64,000 nucleotides of DNA from Atrichornis clamosus (GCA_013400975.1 WBMZ01011683.1:1-64000), one strand, 5' to 3'. Shown: positions 22,011 through 35,137, counted from the first letter of the stretch. The notes: a model not told the origin generated them from the letters alone. Program-made: numbers and translations.

Positions 22011-25000
22011 AATGCAAAGCATTTTTCTGCTTCTGTTTTAGGTTTAATCGATTTAAGCACCAGTGAGAATTGCACAGAACATTTCCCCGAATAGGTTTCT
22101 TGGGCAGATCAAAGTTGCCACTATCAAAGAAAATAAGACTTGCTATACTGTATTTGACCACGCATTTGTTGTCTCTTGCCTTGGGCAGCAGATTCATAGT
22201 TCAGAGCAAAATTAAATCCTTTTAAATACATTTTGCCAGTTGAGAAAATGAAAGAACAGAAAACCATTTGGAAAGGCAGGCCAAAATTTTTACTTTCCCA
22301 GACTTCTACTTGAAGGTTAGTGAATGTTATGTTGACTCTGTTCACAAAGTTGCACATTTTACATCATTGAAATCAATAACAAATATTTCAAAAGATCTTA
22401 CATGATAAACTATCACCCATAGCATAGTGCCTGTGGCTTTGTGAAATATCAATTCCATGGATTAAATATATGCATTTGAAAGTAAATTTGATCCCTGTCT
22501 GTACATTGTACAGCTCTCTAATTGTGTTGTCAGTTTTCAGTGTCAGCATGAGTTCTGCCCTACTAGAGAACTGAACCTTACTTTCCGATAAAGTCTGTAC
22601 ATTGCAATTTTTGGAGTCAAAATTCTGCATACCCTGAAGAATGCATCAAAATACTGAGGCTAAGTCATAAGGGATAACCCATCACCTTTCTATCCAAATG
22701 ATTGAACTGTAGATGAAGGTTCTTCCACACAGAAGTTTATAACCACACCTACATAAGAGAAAAAAAGTAAATCTAATTTTTCAAGTGTAAAATAGCACAA
22801 AATAAACAAAATAAAACAATAAAAATAGAAAGTGCAGACAAAACTCTAATATCTGAAAGTCAGATGTTCCATCTTTTGTCCTTCTTGTACTGAAATTACT
22901 TTGTCATAAGTAAATAAAGAAGTAGAGTAGATTTATATTCCTCACTACATAGTTGTTTATAGCCAAGATCAAATTTTCTATCTGCTGAAATGGATAAAGA
23001 GAAGGTTCATTATCATGTCAGCTCTAACAAAATAAACTTTTCTAACAAAATAATGCTGCTACAATTTGAAATTCTTCTAGCTGATGTAACAGACTGTCAG
23101 GATTTGATTAGCAACAGCAAGGGCTGGGTTCAATTTCTAGGGGTCACATCAAATTGAGCCCCTATCTAAAAACCTGAGAAAATTAAATTAAACTGTCTGG
23201 GTGCTCAGTGAGCTGTACTTCTCCACTCTCAAATGATGAATCAACTGGCTTAATGAAACAGTAAGGTGTTGAAGGGAGTGAAACAAGAGGAAAACAGGCA
23301 TATAAATAGCACAGCAGACTAGTTGGCTATCTCTGCTAAACAAGAGATAACACTCTCTTTTGTTGATGAGAGAACAATCGAGGTAGCAGATGTCCTTGCA
23401 ACCTTCTCCCATAAGACCCAAATATTTACTGTTTGCCAAATTTGCCAGTAGTATCACCTATTCTGGTAGGTCAGAGCTCAGCTGTTATCCAGCTGTCGCA
23501 GTCCAGCTGAGATGTGCACTGACCACTCCCGTGGCCTGGGGAAATGCTTTTTTTCTGCAGTGTTTTCTGGTCTTTACCAGGTCACACACAGAATGTAGCT
23601 CCTTCATAAGCCACCTGTTACTAATGGCCTGGCAACTAGAACAATTTTCAGGAAGATGGGGGAAGCATATTTGAAAATTCATAGGCAGAGGGAGAGATCA
23701 AACTCAGGCCTCTCCCACTCAGGGTATTTTTTGGTGCTATTCAGTCAATTGGAAAAAAAGGAGAAGTCACACCTTACTTCCCCAACTGTGAAAGAGGTGA
23801 GGAAGGAACTCTGCTGGGGAAGGTTTTGGGCTATGACCAAGAGCCATCAAGGAATGTTATCCTTTGCCTTGAAGAGTGCAACCAGGCACTCATTTACAAC
23901 CTTTTGCACTTTTCAGGAGCTTTTAGTGAGCTGCTCACTGTTCTGGTTTTAATGATTTCTAGTGTAAGGCACCAAAATTTCTTCAAGCATCACATAAGTA
24001 ACAGAAATATCTAATGCAGAGTCTGGATACCACCTTCAGTGCCAGAAACCCAGAAGCTTACATTGCAAAGACTAGCATGAAGCCCCTTTGTAGAACTAAC
24101 CTTAGGTTCAGATCATTTATGAAGCCCTACTAATCCCAAATCTTTAAAAGAGCTTCTAATCTGCTCAGTGTATTGGATTCTTTCATCTGAAGGTATTAAA
24201 CTCTATAGGCAATTACTAGCCCAGGGAGGTATTTATCTCCCTTATCAGTGAAGATATGAAATGTTAATGAACAATGCATGTCAAATAGCCATTTAAAATC
24301 AGTAGGTTATTGTGAAAAAAAGTAGCTCCCAGCCCACACCTCTAAAAAAAAGAAAACCAATGCACCCTGAGTGATTCTGGTAACTAATCAAATATGTCCC
24401 ACACGCTGTAGTAAGACCTATAGCAAGATCTCTATTTAATAAGGCCACACATTGAAAGGCAATATCAGCTTTATCCTAGGTGGCAGCTGTATTTATCAAA
24501 GCCAATGTCTGCAGAGTCAGAAACTACTTTTAGTCTGCAAAAGCAATTATTCATTTATTCATTTGGGTCCTGACTACATTTTATCACTAACACATTTGGC
24601 TGCATGAAATGTGATAGTTAGGTCTAAGGCATTCTAAAGTGCTGGCAAAGAATTCCCAACTATTAATGCTCCTGCAAAGCATTGCATAACCTTTCCATGC
24701 CTTCAAATTTTAATAATAAATATGGCGGTATTATTAGAAATATAACAAAATACCTCAAATCTGTGACACATTCAGAAAAATAAGGGTCTCACCGTTACAC
24801 CTGTTTGATACTGGTTCCTTCTCAGACCTCTACATAAGTGAAGATTTTTCATGAGAGTAAGGCCTACTACTGGTAAGTGAAATTTTAATTTATGTTATTT
24901 AGATCCAATAAATATTTCTACTATCTCATATATATGCCTTTGTCTATCAAATTAAAATACTGGCTTTATTTTTTTTTCCCCTAGCTAGCCTCTCAGAGAG

Positions 25001-28000
25001 TGAGAGAATTACAGTCTAGTCTGGGCTATGCTTTTTTACACCTAAATTAAACCTCTTTGACTTCTTTTATGATCACTGAAGAGACAAAATGAAAAATAGC
25101 AGTTCTGTTGGTTATAGTTCTTGTCATCCTAAAGAAGGTGCCTTCAATATGATAGGTGAATAGAAAATACAATGCTATCTGCAATGAATATGTGCAAAAT
25201 TCTTTAGCTATGGTTACAGAGAAGAGAGGGTGAGGAACCACTGAATAGTCACATATCTATAGAAAAGGTAGAGCAATTAAAATATATTGCTAAATAAAGA
25301 TTGGTTTCAAGACCCTGCACCAACAAAAATTTTCAGAAAAATGCAAGAAAGAAAAATCTTTCTATTTGAAGCCTAGAACAAGTGACTTTTCTAATATATC
25401 TGTGATATTAAAGAATTATCAGGTCAAATGAGCACTTGTAGGACATGCGATAGGACATGGCAAGTCAACTACAGGGATTCATAGATTTAAAGTTCTGTGC
25501 ATATTCCAGTGAAGAGGAAATATTTGAAAAAAGTCAATGGATAACCAAAAACCAAATAAATATCTATTGACCATATGAGAATGCTGAGATACCAATTTGT
25601 AAATAGGAGACATTTTCAGAAGAAAGGCCAAAAAATGCAGCAATTATCACAAAAATACAACTGTCTAAATTTCAAGATTGATTGTGTTATTGGGAGAAAA
25701 ACTTGCTAGAATTTTTTTACATGGCCAAATAACTTATACTTCCTTATATTGAAATTAGGACTACTGTGAGTGGTTTGCACAAAATTAAAGCAAAACCCCA
25801 AATTTAAGGCTTTAAGGTCTGTTCAAATTTAATCTTAAACAGCTGACTTTTAAGAAACCTATAAAGTAAGAGAATATAAGAATGAAAAAGGTTTTATAGT
25901 CTTGATAGAAGTTTTGCCAGTGCCATTAATAAAGCACAAGTTTACATATTATAACAATTATGATTTTTTTTAAGCGTTAAAGTATTTATCTAGAAATTGT
26001 ATTTGTAATTCTGATATAGTGAGGAAGTGCCTTAATTTTTGTTTACAGTCCTATAGAGAGAACTTGATCTGCATGGAATAAATATAACGTGGAGTCCAAA
26101 GAGAGAGAAAAAAAAGGCAAGAGGGGAATTCCACAGACTTATATATATCTCTGAAACAAGTGGTGATGTTGGGCACAACTGAAAAAGTAACACATTTTTA
26201 AAATTTTTTAATAAAAATGAAATTCACTTTGAGGATTTTGATAGATTAGGTAACTGAAATTAGAAGATTGTGTTAAGAGGATGACTATCACGGACTCACT
26301 CTTAAAACAGAAGGGTGTATCAAATGTATCAGTTTAGGTCCAGTAGGTCCTGAACAACACAATATTTCCACTAACAGCCTGGCAAATGGAAACAAGAGCT
26401 TGCTAATGACACCTATGCAGAGCACCAGGCTCCGTCTGGCTGTAAGCAGATTGGGGAACAGATTTCAAACTCGAAGTGACTGTGACAGACAGGTTTCTCT
26501 CCACTGAAGGCAGGTGCAAGTTCCTCCACCTTAGGCAAGACTAATGGTCTAAATTAACCTGAGTGGGGAAGAGCTGGAAGAGAGGGCAGACTGCCAAATA
26601 TGTACCAGAGGTGAAAAACGCAAATAAAAATTCTAACTTTAACAAAGGTATAATCCATGAGACAGGTGTTCTGAATTTGCTGGAGTTATTGAAACCTCAC
26701 TAGTTCACAGAAGACACTGATCATTAGAAAAATATCCAGAGACTGAGAATGACCACATTCTCAAAAGGGTGACTTATAAGAAAGATGGAGAGGCCTCAAA
26801 TTTTTTAATTTTTTTATTTTAGAGAAAATCTCCTATATTCATAAATGCATTTGGTCTTTTAAAGGAATAATTTTGACAGCCATGAGAAAGATATTTATAA
26901 TATTACAAACTACTACAATTATTTTATTATGACTAACACTTTCTACTTCCCTTATTAGTGTACATTTTTCAGTTGTGGCAAAATGTGTGAATACTCTGTC
27001 ACAAAAGATTAAAACAAATATGGCAAGTAAAAAGACTGAGGTATGTTTTCACATCTCACAACTGTTAAGTATGACTTTTTTGATAATCTGAGATTTACAG
27101 TGCTCGGAAAAGCTTTTATTTCACTTTTTGGAATGTATGGCCCAAGGTCTTTGTCTAGTACAAAGTCTTGTAGTTCCATTGCCCTAACCTACTTGAAAAA
27201 AACCAAGTAAAACGACAGGTTTTTATTCCTTAACGGTCTCTGTTTGCATGAGGAAAAAGCTCCATGTAATTAAGATCCTCTTACATTTTAGTTTTAATAG
27301 AGAACAACATAAAATTAAGGGTACTTGGATAAACTCACAGAAGGAACCACTGAATTATATTTGGAATCTGGTAGCTTAGAAGAATGTGATGCTATATCCT
27401 CCTGAAGGAATAATTATCCGATTATTTCCACTAAACTGGGCTAAGTAACTACTGTCCCTCTTCTACTTAGAGTAAGGAGTAGTAACTAAGTACAGGTCTT
27501 TTTTGTCTCGTGCAGAAAGTAAAAGCCTGAGGATGTTGACTCTCATTTATATTTTGGCAAATTTTGGCATGCCAATAAAATGATACTGCTTGTTTTCCTG
27601 GAGTTTTCCTGAATATTTGGATCATCTGGAATTCAGCAGCAGGCTAATGGCAGGACAGGAGGTCATCTGTTATTATGATCTGGTTACAAATCCTTTGCTA
27701 TAGACTGTTTCCTCTGATGATGCTTCAGCTGTAGGCTGAGAATGTGTCTGAACAGATACTCACAAAATGACACTGATTCCCTGCACTGACGTGTGTCCTT
27801 ATAATGAAACCACACACTGATTCCTGATCTGGGACTAAGGATGGCTTGTGAGCTCTGCAGAACTAGTTCAATTTAAGTTTGTTTCCCCAAGAATACTTAA
27901 AAATAGTCCCATTGATTTCTTTTTTGAAAAAAACATGGCCAAATACAAAATTTGAGTAAAAAGGCATTACCATTTATTAGAGGTTTTTTATATGTCTCCT

Positions 28001-28739
28001 TAATTTCCAATTATGAATTCCTAAGAGATAGGGAACAAATGCAATTGTCATAGGCCATCAAGTGCTCTGAATTCAGTACAGTAAATCTTAATGGGTGTGA
28101 AAAATATGGAACTTTGTAGCAGAGTAGAATATATGGTAAAATCAGCAGTCCCATTTTTTTACTGCATAAGCTGCCCAACACTTTATGCTCTGTAGATGTT
28201 TTTTAAAAACAGAGATTGTGACTATCTCTGCACTGACTAAATTAATCCTCCTAATCCGATGGTTGTTCTGATCCTCTGAGAAGAGGACTAGATTAATAAA
28301 ATCACTCTTCCAGTGTTTCGCTGTTATTCTTGCAATCCATCTTATTTTAGGGATCAAAGAAGAGAAAGCACAGGGCTCCAAATAAACACGATTGAATGTT
28401 TCACTGAAAGTCCTTTTCTGTCTGTTAAGTTTTTTGCTGATTCTTACATTTAATGCCAAACTAGGAAAGGAAAGAAACACTGTGATTTTTGTTTTACTAA
28501 TATCTTTCATTTATATTTCTATTTCTATCACTCACATCACTGTGGCTCTTCTGGCAATAATTACTTGGTCAAGACATCCATGATCAACACCATGAGCACA
28601 CTGTAGAACATAATTTTTTACTAATGGAAATATGTATATAATGCATTGATTATTCATGACCTGTTTCAACGAAGACTTGTGGACACATTTTTCCATTAAG
28701 CAAATGGATTCATGGCTCATTTGGATTAGACATATAACT
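22011..28739. other. AT-rich unique sequence, no gene seen
   Basis: Nearly 7 kb without a recognisable gene or young repeat. Slightly GC-richer pockets at 23180-23960 and 26370-26570 carry short frames without motifs. The stretches at about 24410-24610 and 27620-27860 have the balanced texture of possible conserved non-coding DNA. Nothing can be assigned. Confidence 0.5.
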
Positions 28740-29900
28740 TTATCCTTATTAAAGTGATTGTCTTCTCTCTGCCTCCCCTTTCTTCATGAATTCAAAACCC
28801 TCACATATACTTTTATATTTTTAATTCCTCTTTCCCACTCCCCTTCTCCCTCTGTTCATCAGACAATCCTTCTTCTTCCTCTGTCTGTCTTTCTCAGCAC
28901 TGTAGATTTATATCTGAACTTAATCTTTAATTTTTTTAATTTTTAAATTTTAACTTAAATTTTAAATTAATTTGAAAAATACCTATAAAATTGAATCTTT
29001 CCATTCTTGTAATAATTCCCAAAAAATTAATGTTTTTGACATCTCCAGCTCTTTACCTACATCCTGTTAACTACACTATTTCTTCACCTCCTACTTTTCC
29101 AATTTTCACTCCACTGCTCCATCCAGGCCTATATTTCTTAATCTCTCTCTGGAACACTTTATCTATTATAGCAGCACAAACATTCTACACAATGAGGCAT
29201 TCCATGTTTTCCTTGGTGACCAGATTCTCAGTTAAATTTACGACTCTCTAAATTATTCACAAACGGGCCTTTTTCCCAGCTCAAAAGTGGAAAAACACAC
29301 ATCTTCTTAGACATGTATACCGTAAACAGCTTTCATGTTCATAGTTCTTCCCTCCTTTATGCATTATTCTCTAGAAGTCTGTAATGTCTTTTCTTTCCAC
29401 ATTTTTCTCCTGTTCTTGTTGCACAAATCTTTCCATATGCCTCCTTCAGTTCTGTGTTACCTAACTTCTTTTTTGTTCAAAATATTATCTCCTTGATGTC
29501 AGAGACTTAATACTGTCAGACACCTCAGGTGCTTACCAGCCTTTTTTTATCTTACCAGCAATGGATCTCCAAAGATCTAGATGTTTCAGCTTCTGTTATC
29601 TCTGTGTTTGCTCATGTGTTGGTTTGCAAGGCTTAGACCCTCAACCCTCCATACCTTTGCTTGCTTGACTTTAAGCCCCATTTCACACCTTATTGCTTCC
29701 AGAAGACCTCTGTGGTATTGATACAACTCATCTTCCTCTGTCAGCTTTATAGACCAATTTTAACTTCTTCCATCATCCTCTCCTATGTGCTATTCTTTGT
29801 ACCTCCTTTGCTTTCGGATTGCATTTCCTTAACTCCCTTCTGTAGTTAACAGAAACTACATATCTCTTTCTGTGTGTTAAATCCTAATCCTTTTTCTCAC
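28740..29900 (+). other. Pyrimidine-rich, strand-asymmetric kilobase
   Basis: For about 1.1 kb the plus strand is strongly enriched in C and T (for example 'cctctttcccactcccc', 'cttcttcctctgtctgtc', 'ttcttccatcatcctctcc') with few G. Several 60-86 codon plus frames come from this skew and lack motifs. The texture resembles the inverted 3' part of some ancient amniote LINEs, but I could not align it to one. It contains an extreme A/T block at 28922-28980. Confidence 0.45.
28922..28980. repeat. A/T low-complexity block
   Basis: About 60 bp made almost only of TTTAA and TTTTAAAT units. Confidence 0.8.
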
Positions 29901-32690
29901 TACATTTAATTATTTTCTAGATCTTTAGCCAACTTAACCTGCTAATTAGAAGATTCTGGCATCAGTTTAAGATTCTAAAATGCTGTTAAATGTGAAACAC
30001 GCTCATTGTGTTTCCTCACCAGATTTTTTATCCTCAGAACCCTTTAGTTTTCTAGGTGCTCTCTAATGTATTCACATTACATTTTAAAGAATACATTATG
30101 CAAAATAGCACTGAGTACTGCTGATAACAAAAGTTAGTCACCCCTAATGACTGTCCACAAGAACGTATCTATTGCTTGCTCATCCTATAGCCACTTCACT
30201 TGGGCTCTAACATTAGAATGACATGGTCCAATATTTGAGTTGACATCTCTGTGGCACCTGCAACAGTAATACATTCTTCATCATACTGAGGAGTATGTAT
30301 ATGTTCTGCGCAGATTATATGTGCTTATTCTATATATGCTTATGAACCTATAATCATTCTTCAGGAAGAGAGAGCTGAGTCTAGAGTGGATTCAGAACAC
30401 TTGGGTTGATCTTGACTCTGAATCACCTATTAAATTAGACTCCTAAAATTAGTTTGAGTAAACATTATGAATAGGATTTCCACAAGACAACCGTACTTGT
30501 GAATGTTTAGAGAAGAATATTTAAAGGCCTGCAGGGAGAATCATAATTAGAAACTTACCACATCTGAAGAACTATAAGAACATTTGCAGAAAAAAGGAAT
30601 GATAGTAAAGAAGATAGGACATCTTACTCCTAGTCATAGATGTCAACTGAAGTAAAAGCAATCTTTATATTTGCCTGCTCTAAAACTTCTTGAATGAAAA
30701 TATCAAATTAAGCATTTAATACTATCAAAGTTCATGAGTTTAGGAAATCTTAATTAATGTCAGCAGAAAACTTTCCAACAGAAAAATGTCAACACTTTCA
30801 TTTCTCTCTCTTGAATTGATCTCACTCTCATACAGGAAATGCCAGAATATCTAAATATAAATGTATAAATATTGACAATTTTCAAAGTTTTTTCCATTCT
30901 ATACCTAATGAAGGTAAATGACAGTGAATTCATGAGTTACAAGAAAGTCTAGAGGGGCTTTCTCATCTCTGATGTATAACTTGGTGAAGTTCTAATATTT
31001 TCAAAATGTATCAGGTGAAAAATGTTCTCTCATAAAATCAATATATTACAGAATTGATCAAAAGTCTTCAAAATTGTGTGATACTTCAATGATACTTGTA
31101 CCCTAAAGATGCTACTAATAAATATGTAGCCAATGCCATTTTTAGTAAACAACTTTGCAAAATAAAATACATGTATACCAATTAGCACTTCAAAAAGTGG
31201 TGGAGGTATTTGAAGCTGAAATAGAACTTTGGTTATTTTTCTCTAAGTGATAATAAATATTTGCCCTTTAATTATTTTGCTAAATAGTTTCCATTCATGT
31301 ATCAGGCCTTTACAAGAAACAGTTTCCGATGAGAAAACCTAGAAACAGTTGCTTGAAATTTGCTTACAAACAGTGTCAAAATAAAATCTAATTATTCTTC
31401 AAAGATAAGCTGCCAATTTTCACTGATTCAAAATTTTTTTAGCATTTGACATAAAACCTTCCTCCTGCAGACAACTGCTGAGGTGAGAACCCGATAAAAA
31501 GTCTTTCTGACCTTGAGACTGCAGAGCAGAACCTGAAGACCAGAAGGCCTGAATGTACCTTAAAGAATCAAAATTAGAAAGCCAGGGCAAAAGATCCTGA
31601 ATTTATTTTATCATTCTGAGCTTATCCTCTCTGACTGTTGTTAGCATTGCGTTTCTATGTCCCCTAAGCACAACCACTGACAGTGACCACCATAACCGAC
31701 TGCATGGCTTAAATCTTGGATCTGGACACACACAGTCAGACTTTGAAGTGGACTAAATGCCTGCTTGAGAACTTGGGAAAAAACTGCATTCCCAGTTAAG
31801 CACTACAGGCCATTTAGAGTATGGGAAAGTAGGTAGGGATGTGCTCTGTATGAACAGAAGAGTGGGCTGGGTAGGGAGAGGGAAGAACCTTGCCTTTTGG
31901 ACTTGTCCAGCATCACTGCCTTTGTGGAGCAGGTTTGGGGGATGCACAGGTGATATTTAATAGTCAAATAACCTTTAAAAGAGATTCTATTTTTAAAGAG
32001 CATTTTTATTATTTTCCTGAAATAGTGACCTTCTGGTTTTGGTGCAGGCACACATAAGGGATGTGGAGGGCAGCACTTGATTAATATTGCTTTGATTTTT
32101 AAAATTTCTACAGTTATTTCTTTGTTTTCAAATATTGTCCCATTTTCTTTGGAGTCTTTCAGACACATTTGGTACAGAGATAATGTATAAAAGAAAAAAT
32201 GAAGTTTAGTCTGAGTGAAAGGTGTTTTGGAAAGCCATGCTGACATGCATATATTTATGTTTAGAAATTACTTTAATTTGAATAGACTGTCTTGATATTA
32301 CATCAGTAAAAGTAACACTGAAGAGACAGAACGATGTTGCCTTGCCAAGTTTCAGAAAAAAATGTAAGCAATCTCTTTCCTACAACTAACAATTGAACAT
32401 GAAGATATTAATTTTCTGGGCAAATATTTCTGTGCTTTATCCTAACCTGCTGTTTTAATATTTCCTAAAGGAATCACGTTGAAGTTCTACAAAGTTTGTA
32501 GATCATTTATTTTGGTAAAGTCATTTTTATGATTCATTAAAATGCTTCTGAAGTTCTCTGCATGCAGTATCGCACTGTTATAAATGGCCACAGTTTGCAA
32601 GCCTTTAAAATTAGGGGAAAAGTTTTCCTCCTTCACAGTCTTTCTCATTCTCTCTCTTACAGTGTGTCTTTATACAAATGCTTTTATAGG
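29901..32690. other. AT-rich unique sequence, no gene seen
   Basis: No recognisable gene. The minus strand has a 147-codon frame at 31803-32246, one of the longest frames outside repeats. It shows no signal peptide, no known motif and no visible exon structure, and is probably chance. Confidence 0.5.
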
Positions 32691-32770
32691 CATGCATATA
32701 TATATATATATGTATGTATGTGTATATATACATGTGTGTGTATATGTATATATGAGCATGTGTATATATG
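32691..32770. repeat. TA/TG compound microsatellite
   Basis: An alternating purine-pyrimidine tract: (TA)n, then TATG/TGTA units, then TGTGTG and TATATG mixtures, about 80 bp. Frames on both strands translate into repetitive Tyr/Ile/Met/Cys/Val and His/Thr/Ile strings and are not genes. Such tracts are often length-polymorphic. Confidence 0.9.
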
Positions 32771-33894
32771 CTGCTCATACACACATGTATCATACATATG
32801 GAAGATACATATTGAAAAGTCCAGACCAGAATGAAAAAGATAGAGAAAATATGTCAAATAATGAAAGAAATCATGTAGCAGATGAGAGTGGGTTATGCTA
32901 CCAACTTGTAGATGATGTGTTGTATGTGAATCCTTTCATCTAATATTTGTAAGTTCACAGCAGGCGCATCCTTTAGTCTATGGCAGAAAGTCTTATTGAT
33001 TCACAGACGAATAGCAAATGCTACCTGAGACAGCAGTTCTTCCAAAATGCTGTTGATATCAGAAGAAATAAAGAAAATCTCTTTGTTAGATATGATTTGT
33101 GATACAATTCCTCTCATGTGCTGAGTATTAAGGCATTTTAAAGGAAGAGCTCTTTACTGTCCACACAAAAGATATAAGGAACACTTTTTCTTGTAACAAA
33201 ATCAGTCTTGAAAATTTGAGATTTCACAGCCCATTAACCTGCTATTAAATACGAATGACAGGATTCCTTTCAGAAATGAACTTTGCATTGTTGCAAGAAG
33301 TTAACTGTGATACCAGAAGGGAGAAGAGAAAAGGCCCTCACCCAAAACGACAAAAAAGTAAGGTCCACAACACGATTCTTATCAAAGTCTATGCTATTAA
33401 AGAAATGAAATTGCAGCTATACAAAGCTGAAGATACCAATTATGTGTAATGGTGCAGAACCAGGTTACATCAGCTTTGAATTTCAGGCAGTTCACATTCC
33501 ATTTTACCTGCATTTGCAGAAAGTTGAGACAGTGTCAACTCCCACTTAGGATTCAGTTGATCACAGTGTTACAGAAAGCCAAACTGACAGATAAGGGGAC
33601 GTGAAAGGTTCTGGGTCACGTCTCTCTTGGGTTTTAATTCATTTTCTTTAGGAACAATAGTGCAACAAATTGTGTGTTAGATTTTGAAGCTGAAAAGCAT
33701 GCATATGTCTGGAACATGGTTAAATTATTTGTCTGGATATATGAAAGGCAAGTAAAAGAATGTTTTGATTAATTTCAGTAAGAAATGTGTGCCTCTGTTC
33801 AAAGTGAGTCAGTTTAGAATTAGGTAATGTGTTGTCTGGGCTAGGTGAACGAGGCATGATAATACCATCAGGTGTGCTGCCTCTGTTAATTGTA
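32771..33894. other. Unique sequence, no gene seen
   Basis: About 1.1 kb of AT-rich sequence with no recognisable feature. Confidence 0.55.
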
Positions 33895-33967
33895 TTCATT
33901 TCAAAGGGAGCAATAAACATTAGGATGCTTTAATTCAGTTCATTTCAATGGGAGCAATAAACATTAG
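33895..33967 (+). repeat. Two-copy tandem duplication, 44-bp period
   Basis: A 29-bp segment beginning 'ttcatttcaa' and ending 'caataaacattag' occurs at 33895-33923 and 33939-33967 with a single mismatch (a versus t). The high identity suggests a fairly recent local duplication. Confidence 0.85.
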
Positions 33968-34312
33968 AAGCCCTTTAGTATCCCTTCCTGAAGGGTCCCA
34001 CTTGACTAATTTTGCTCTAATTCAAACATGAAAGACAGGAAGCGTGATTAATTTAACTCTTTGCATGGCAAAACATTCATTTTGAAGTTGTTTCATCCAA
34101 AGAAAGTACTAATTACAGTAATAAAAATTAATATTAATTGCCATTCTACATATGACACTAGCACCAAAGGCTCCTGCCAATATAGGCTGAAAGACTCACT
34201 GAAATAATACCCCACACAAGGGATTCCTTAGGTATTTAAGTGACAACTTTCCTTTTCTCTGGGGGAGAAAAGCAGCAAACAGAGTCGTGGACAAACAGCA
34301 AACCGGCGTGGC

Positions 34313-34639
34313 ATGGCCAGTCTAATTTGCAGGGTTTTTCTGTTATTGTTTTTTGCTTGTCTTGGGCTCAGGGGAAATTGGGCTTGGGGAAAAAAACGTG
34401 CCAGCTGTGGCAGCGTCTGCCATTTTCTCCTTTGTCTCAGGAAGTCGCATGTTTCTGGCTGCAGTAACATCCGGTTAGTCATACTTCCATATGCATTTTT
34501 TGTGTGCAATCACCCACTTCTATACACTGCTGTTATTAGTGTTGTTGCTGTTACTATTTGTTTTAACTTATGCCATTGCAGTTTTTCTAGTAAATTGTTA
34601 ACACATAATCTCTGCCTTTTTGTTCCTTTTGTCATCTGA
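34313..34639 (+). CDS. Hypothetical small ORF with signal-peptide-like start
   Basis: A 108-codon frame whose ATG sits in a favourable context (ggcATGg). The first 20 residues (MASLICRVFLLLFFACLGLR) look like a secretory signal or membrane anchor: a basic residue, a long Leu/Phe core and small residues before a possible cleavage site. A Cys-containing stretch follows, then another hydrophobic region at about residues 55-90. A TATTTAAG lies 80 bp upstream (34233-34240). A donor-like CCG/GTTAGT near 34473 could end a first exon. The frame stops about 70 bp before a CR1 copy. I recognise no family. Hydrophobic frames are common by chance in T-rich DNA, so a non-gene is the more likely reading. 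Confidence 0.15.
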   Translation: MASLICRVFLLLFFACLGLRGNWAWGKKRASCGSVCHFLLCLRKSHVSGCSNIRLVILPYAFFVCNHPLLYTAVISVVAVTICFNLCHCSFSSKLLTHNLCLFVPFVI

Positions 34640-34711
34640 GGGGATGGGGGGAAAGGAAGGAGCTGCTTGGGGCTTAATTCCAACTGGTTTTAAACCAGAA
34701 CTGGTTGCTAG

Positions 34712-35137
34712 CATGACTGAGGGACTGGAGCATCTCTGCCATGAGGAAATGCTGAGAGAGCTGGGACTGTTCAGCCTGAAGCAGAAAAGACCCAGTGGGA
34801 TTTTACCAATGTGCTGAAATTCCTGAAGGAAGGGTGTAAAGAAGAGAGGGCCAGGCTCTTTTCGGTGGTGCCCAGTGACAGGGCAAGTGACAGCTGCCAC
34901 AAACTGGAAAGCAGGAGGATTCTTCTGAACAAGCAAACACTTTGTTACTTGAGAGTGATGGAGTACAGTTACAGGTTGCCCAAGGACTTTGCGGAGTCTC
35001 TAGCTGTGGAGATATTCAGGATGTGCCTGGACGTGGTCCTGGACAGGTGGTTGTTGATGGTCCTGCTTGAGCTGGGAGTTGGACCAGATGACCTTCAGAG
35101 GTCTGTCAACCTCAGCCAGTCTGTGTGTCTGTGATAG
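34712..35137 (+). repeat. CR1 LINE 3' part, plus strand
   Basis: It starts 'atgactgagggactggagca' and runs through 'aggaaatgctgagagagctg', 'ctgggactgttcagcctgaa', 'cctgaaggaagggtgtaaag', 'gggccaggctcttttcggtg', 'gtgcccagtgacagggcaag' and 'gttggaccagatgaccttca'. It ends in a decayed 'ctgtgtgtctgtgata' tail. It belongs to a different CR1 subtype from the copies at 663 and 5847, judged by the 3' blocks. The 107-codon plus frame at 34811-35134 crosses CR1 3' untranslated sequence and is not a gene. Confidence 0.95.

Noticed and set aside
21600..22094. Longest open frame in the window, 164 codons on the plus strand
   Set aside because: It lies almost wholly over the minus-strand CR1 copy and translates the antisense of CR1 sequence; no protein family is visible.
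28758..29849. Series of 60-86 codon plus-strand frames
   Set aside because: They arise from the pyrimidine skew, which removes purine-rich stop codons; the Leu/Pro/Ser/Phe-rich products show no family.
32562..32943. Overlapping frames of 90 and 119 codons (plus) and 60 codons (minus, 32611-32793)
   Set aside because: They run through the TA/TG microsatellite, giving repetitive Tyr/Ile/Val/Cys or His/Thr strings; stop-free reading is an effect of the simple repeat.
34811..35134. 107-codon plus-strand frame
   Set aside because: It reads through the 3' untranslated part of the CR1 copy at 34712-35137, which is not coding in the intact element.
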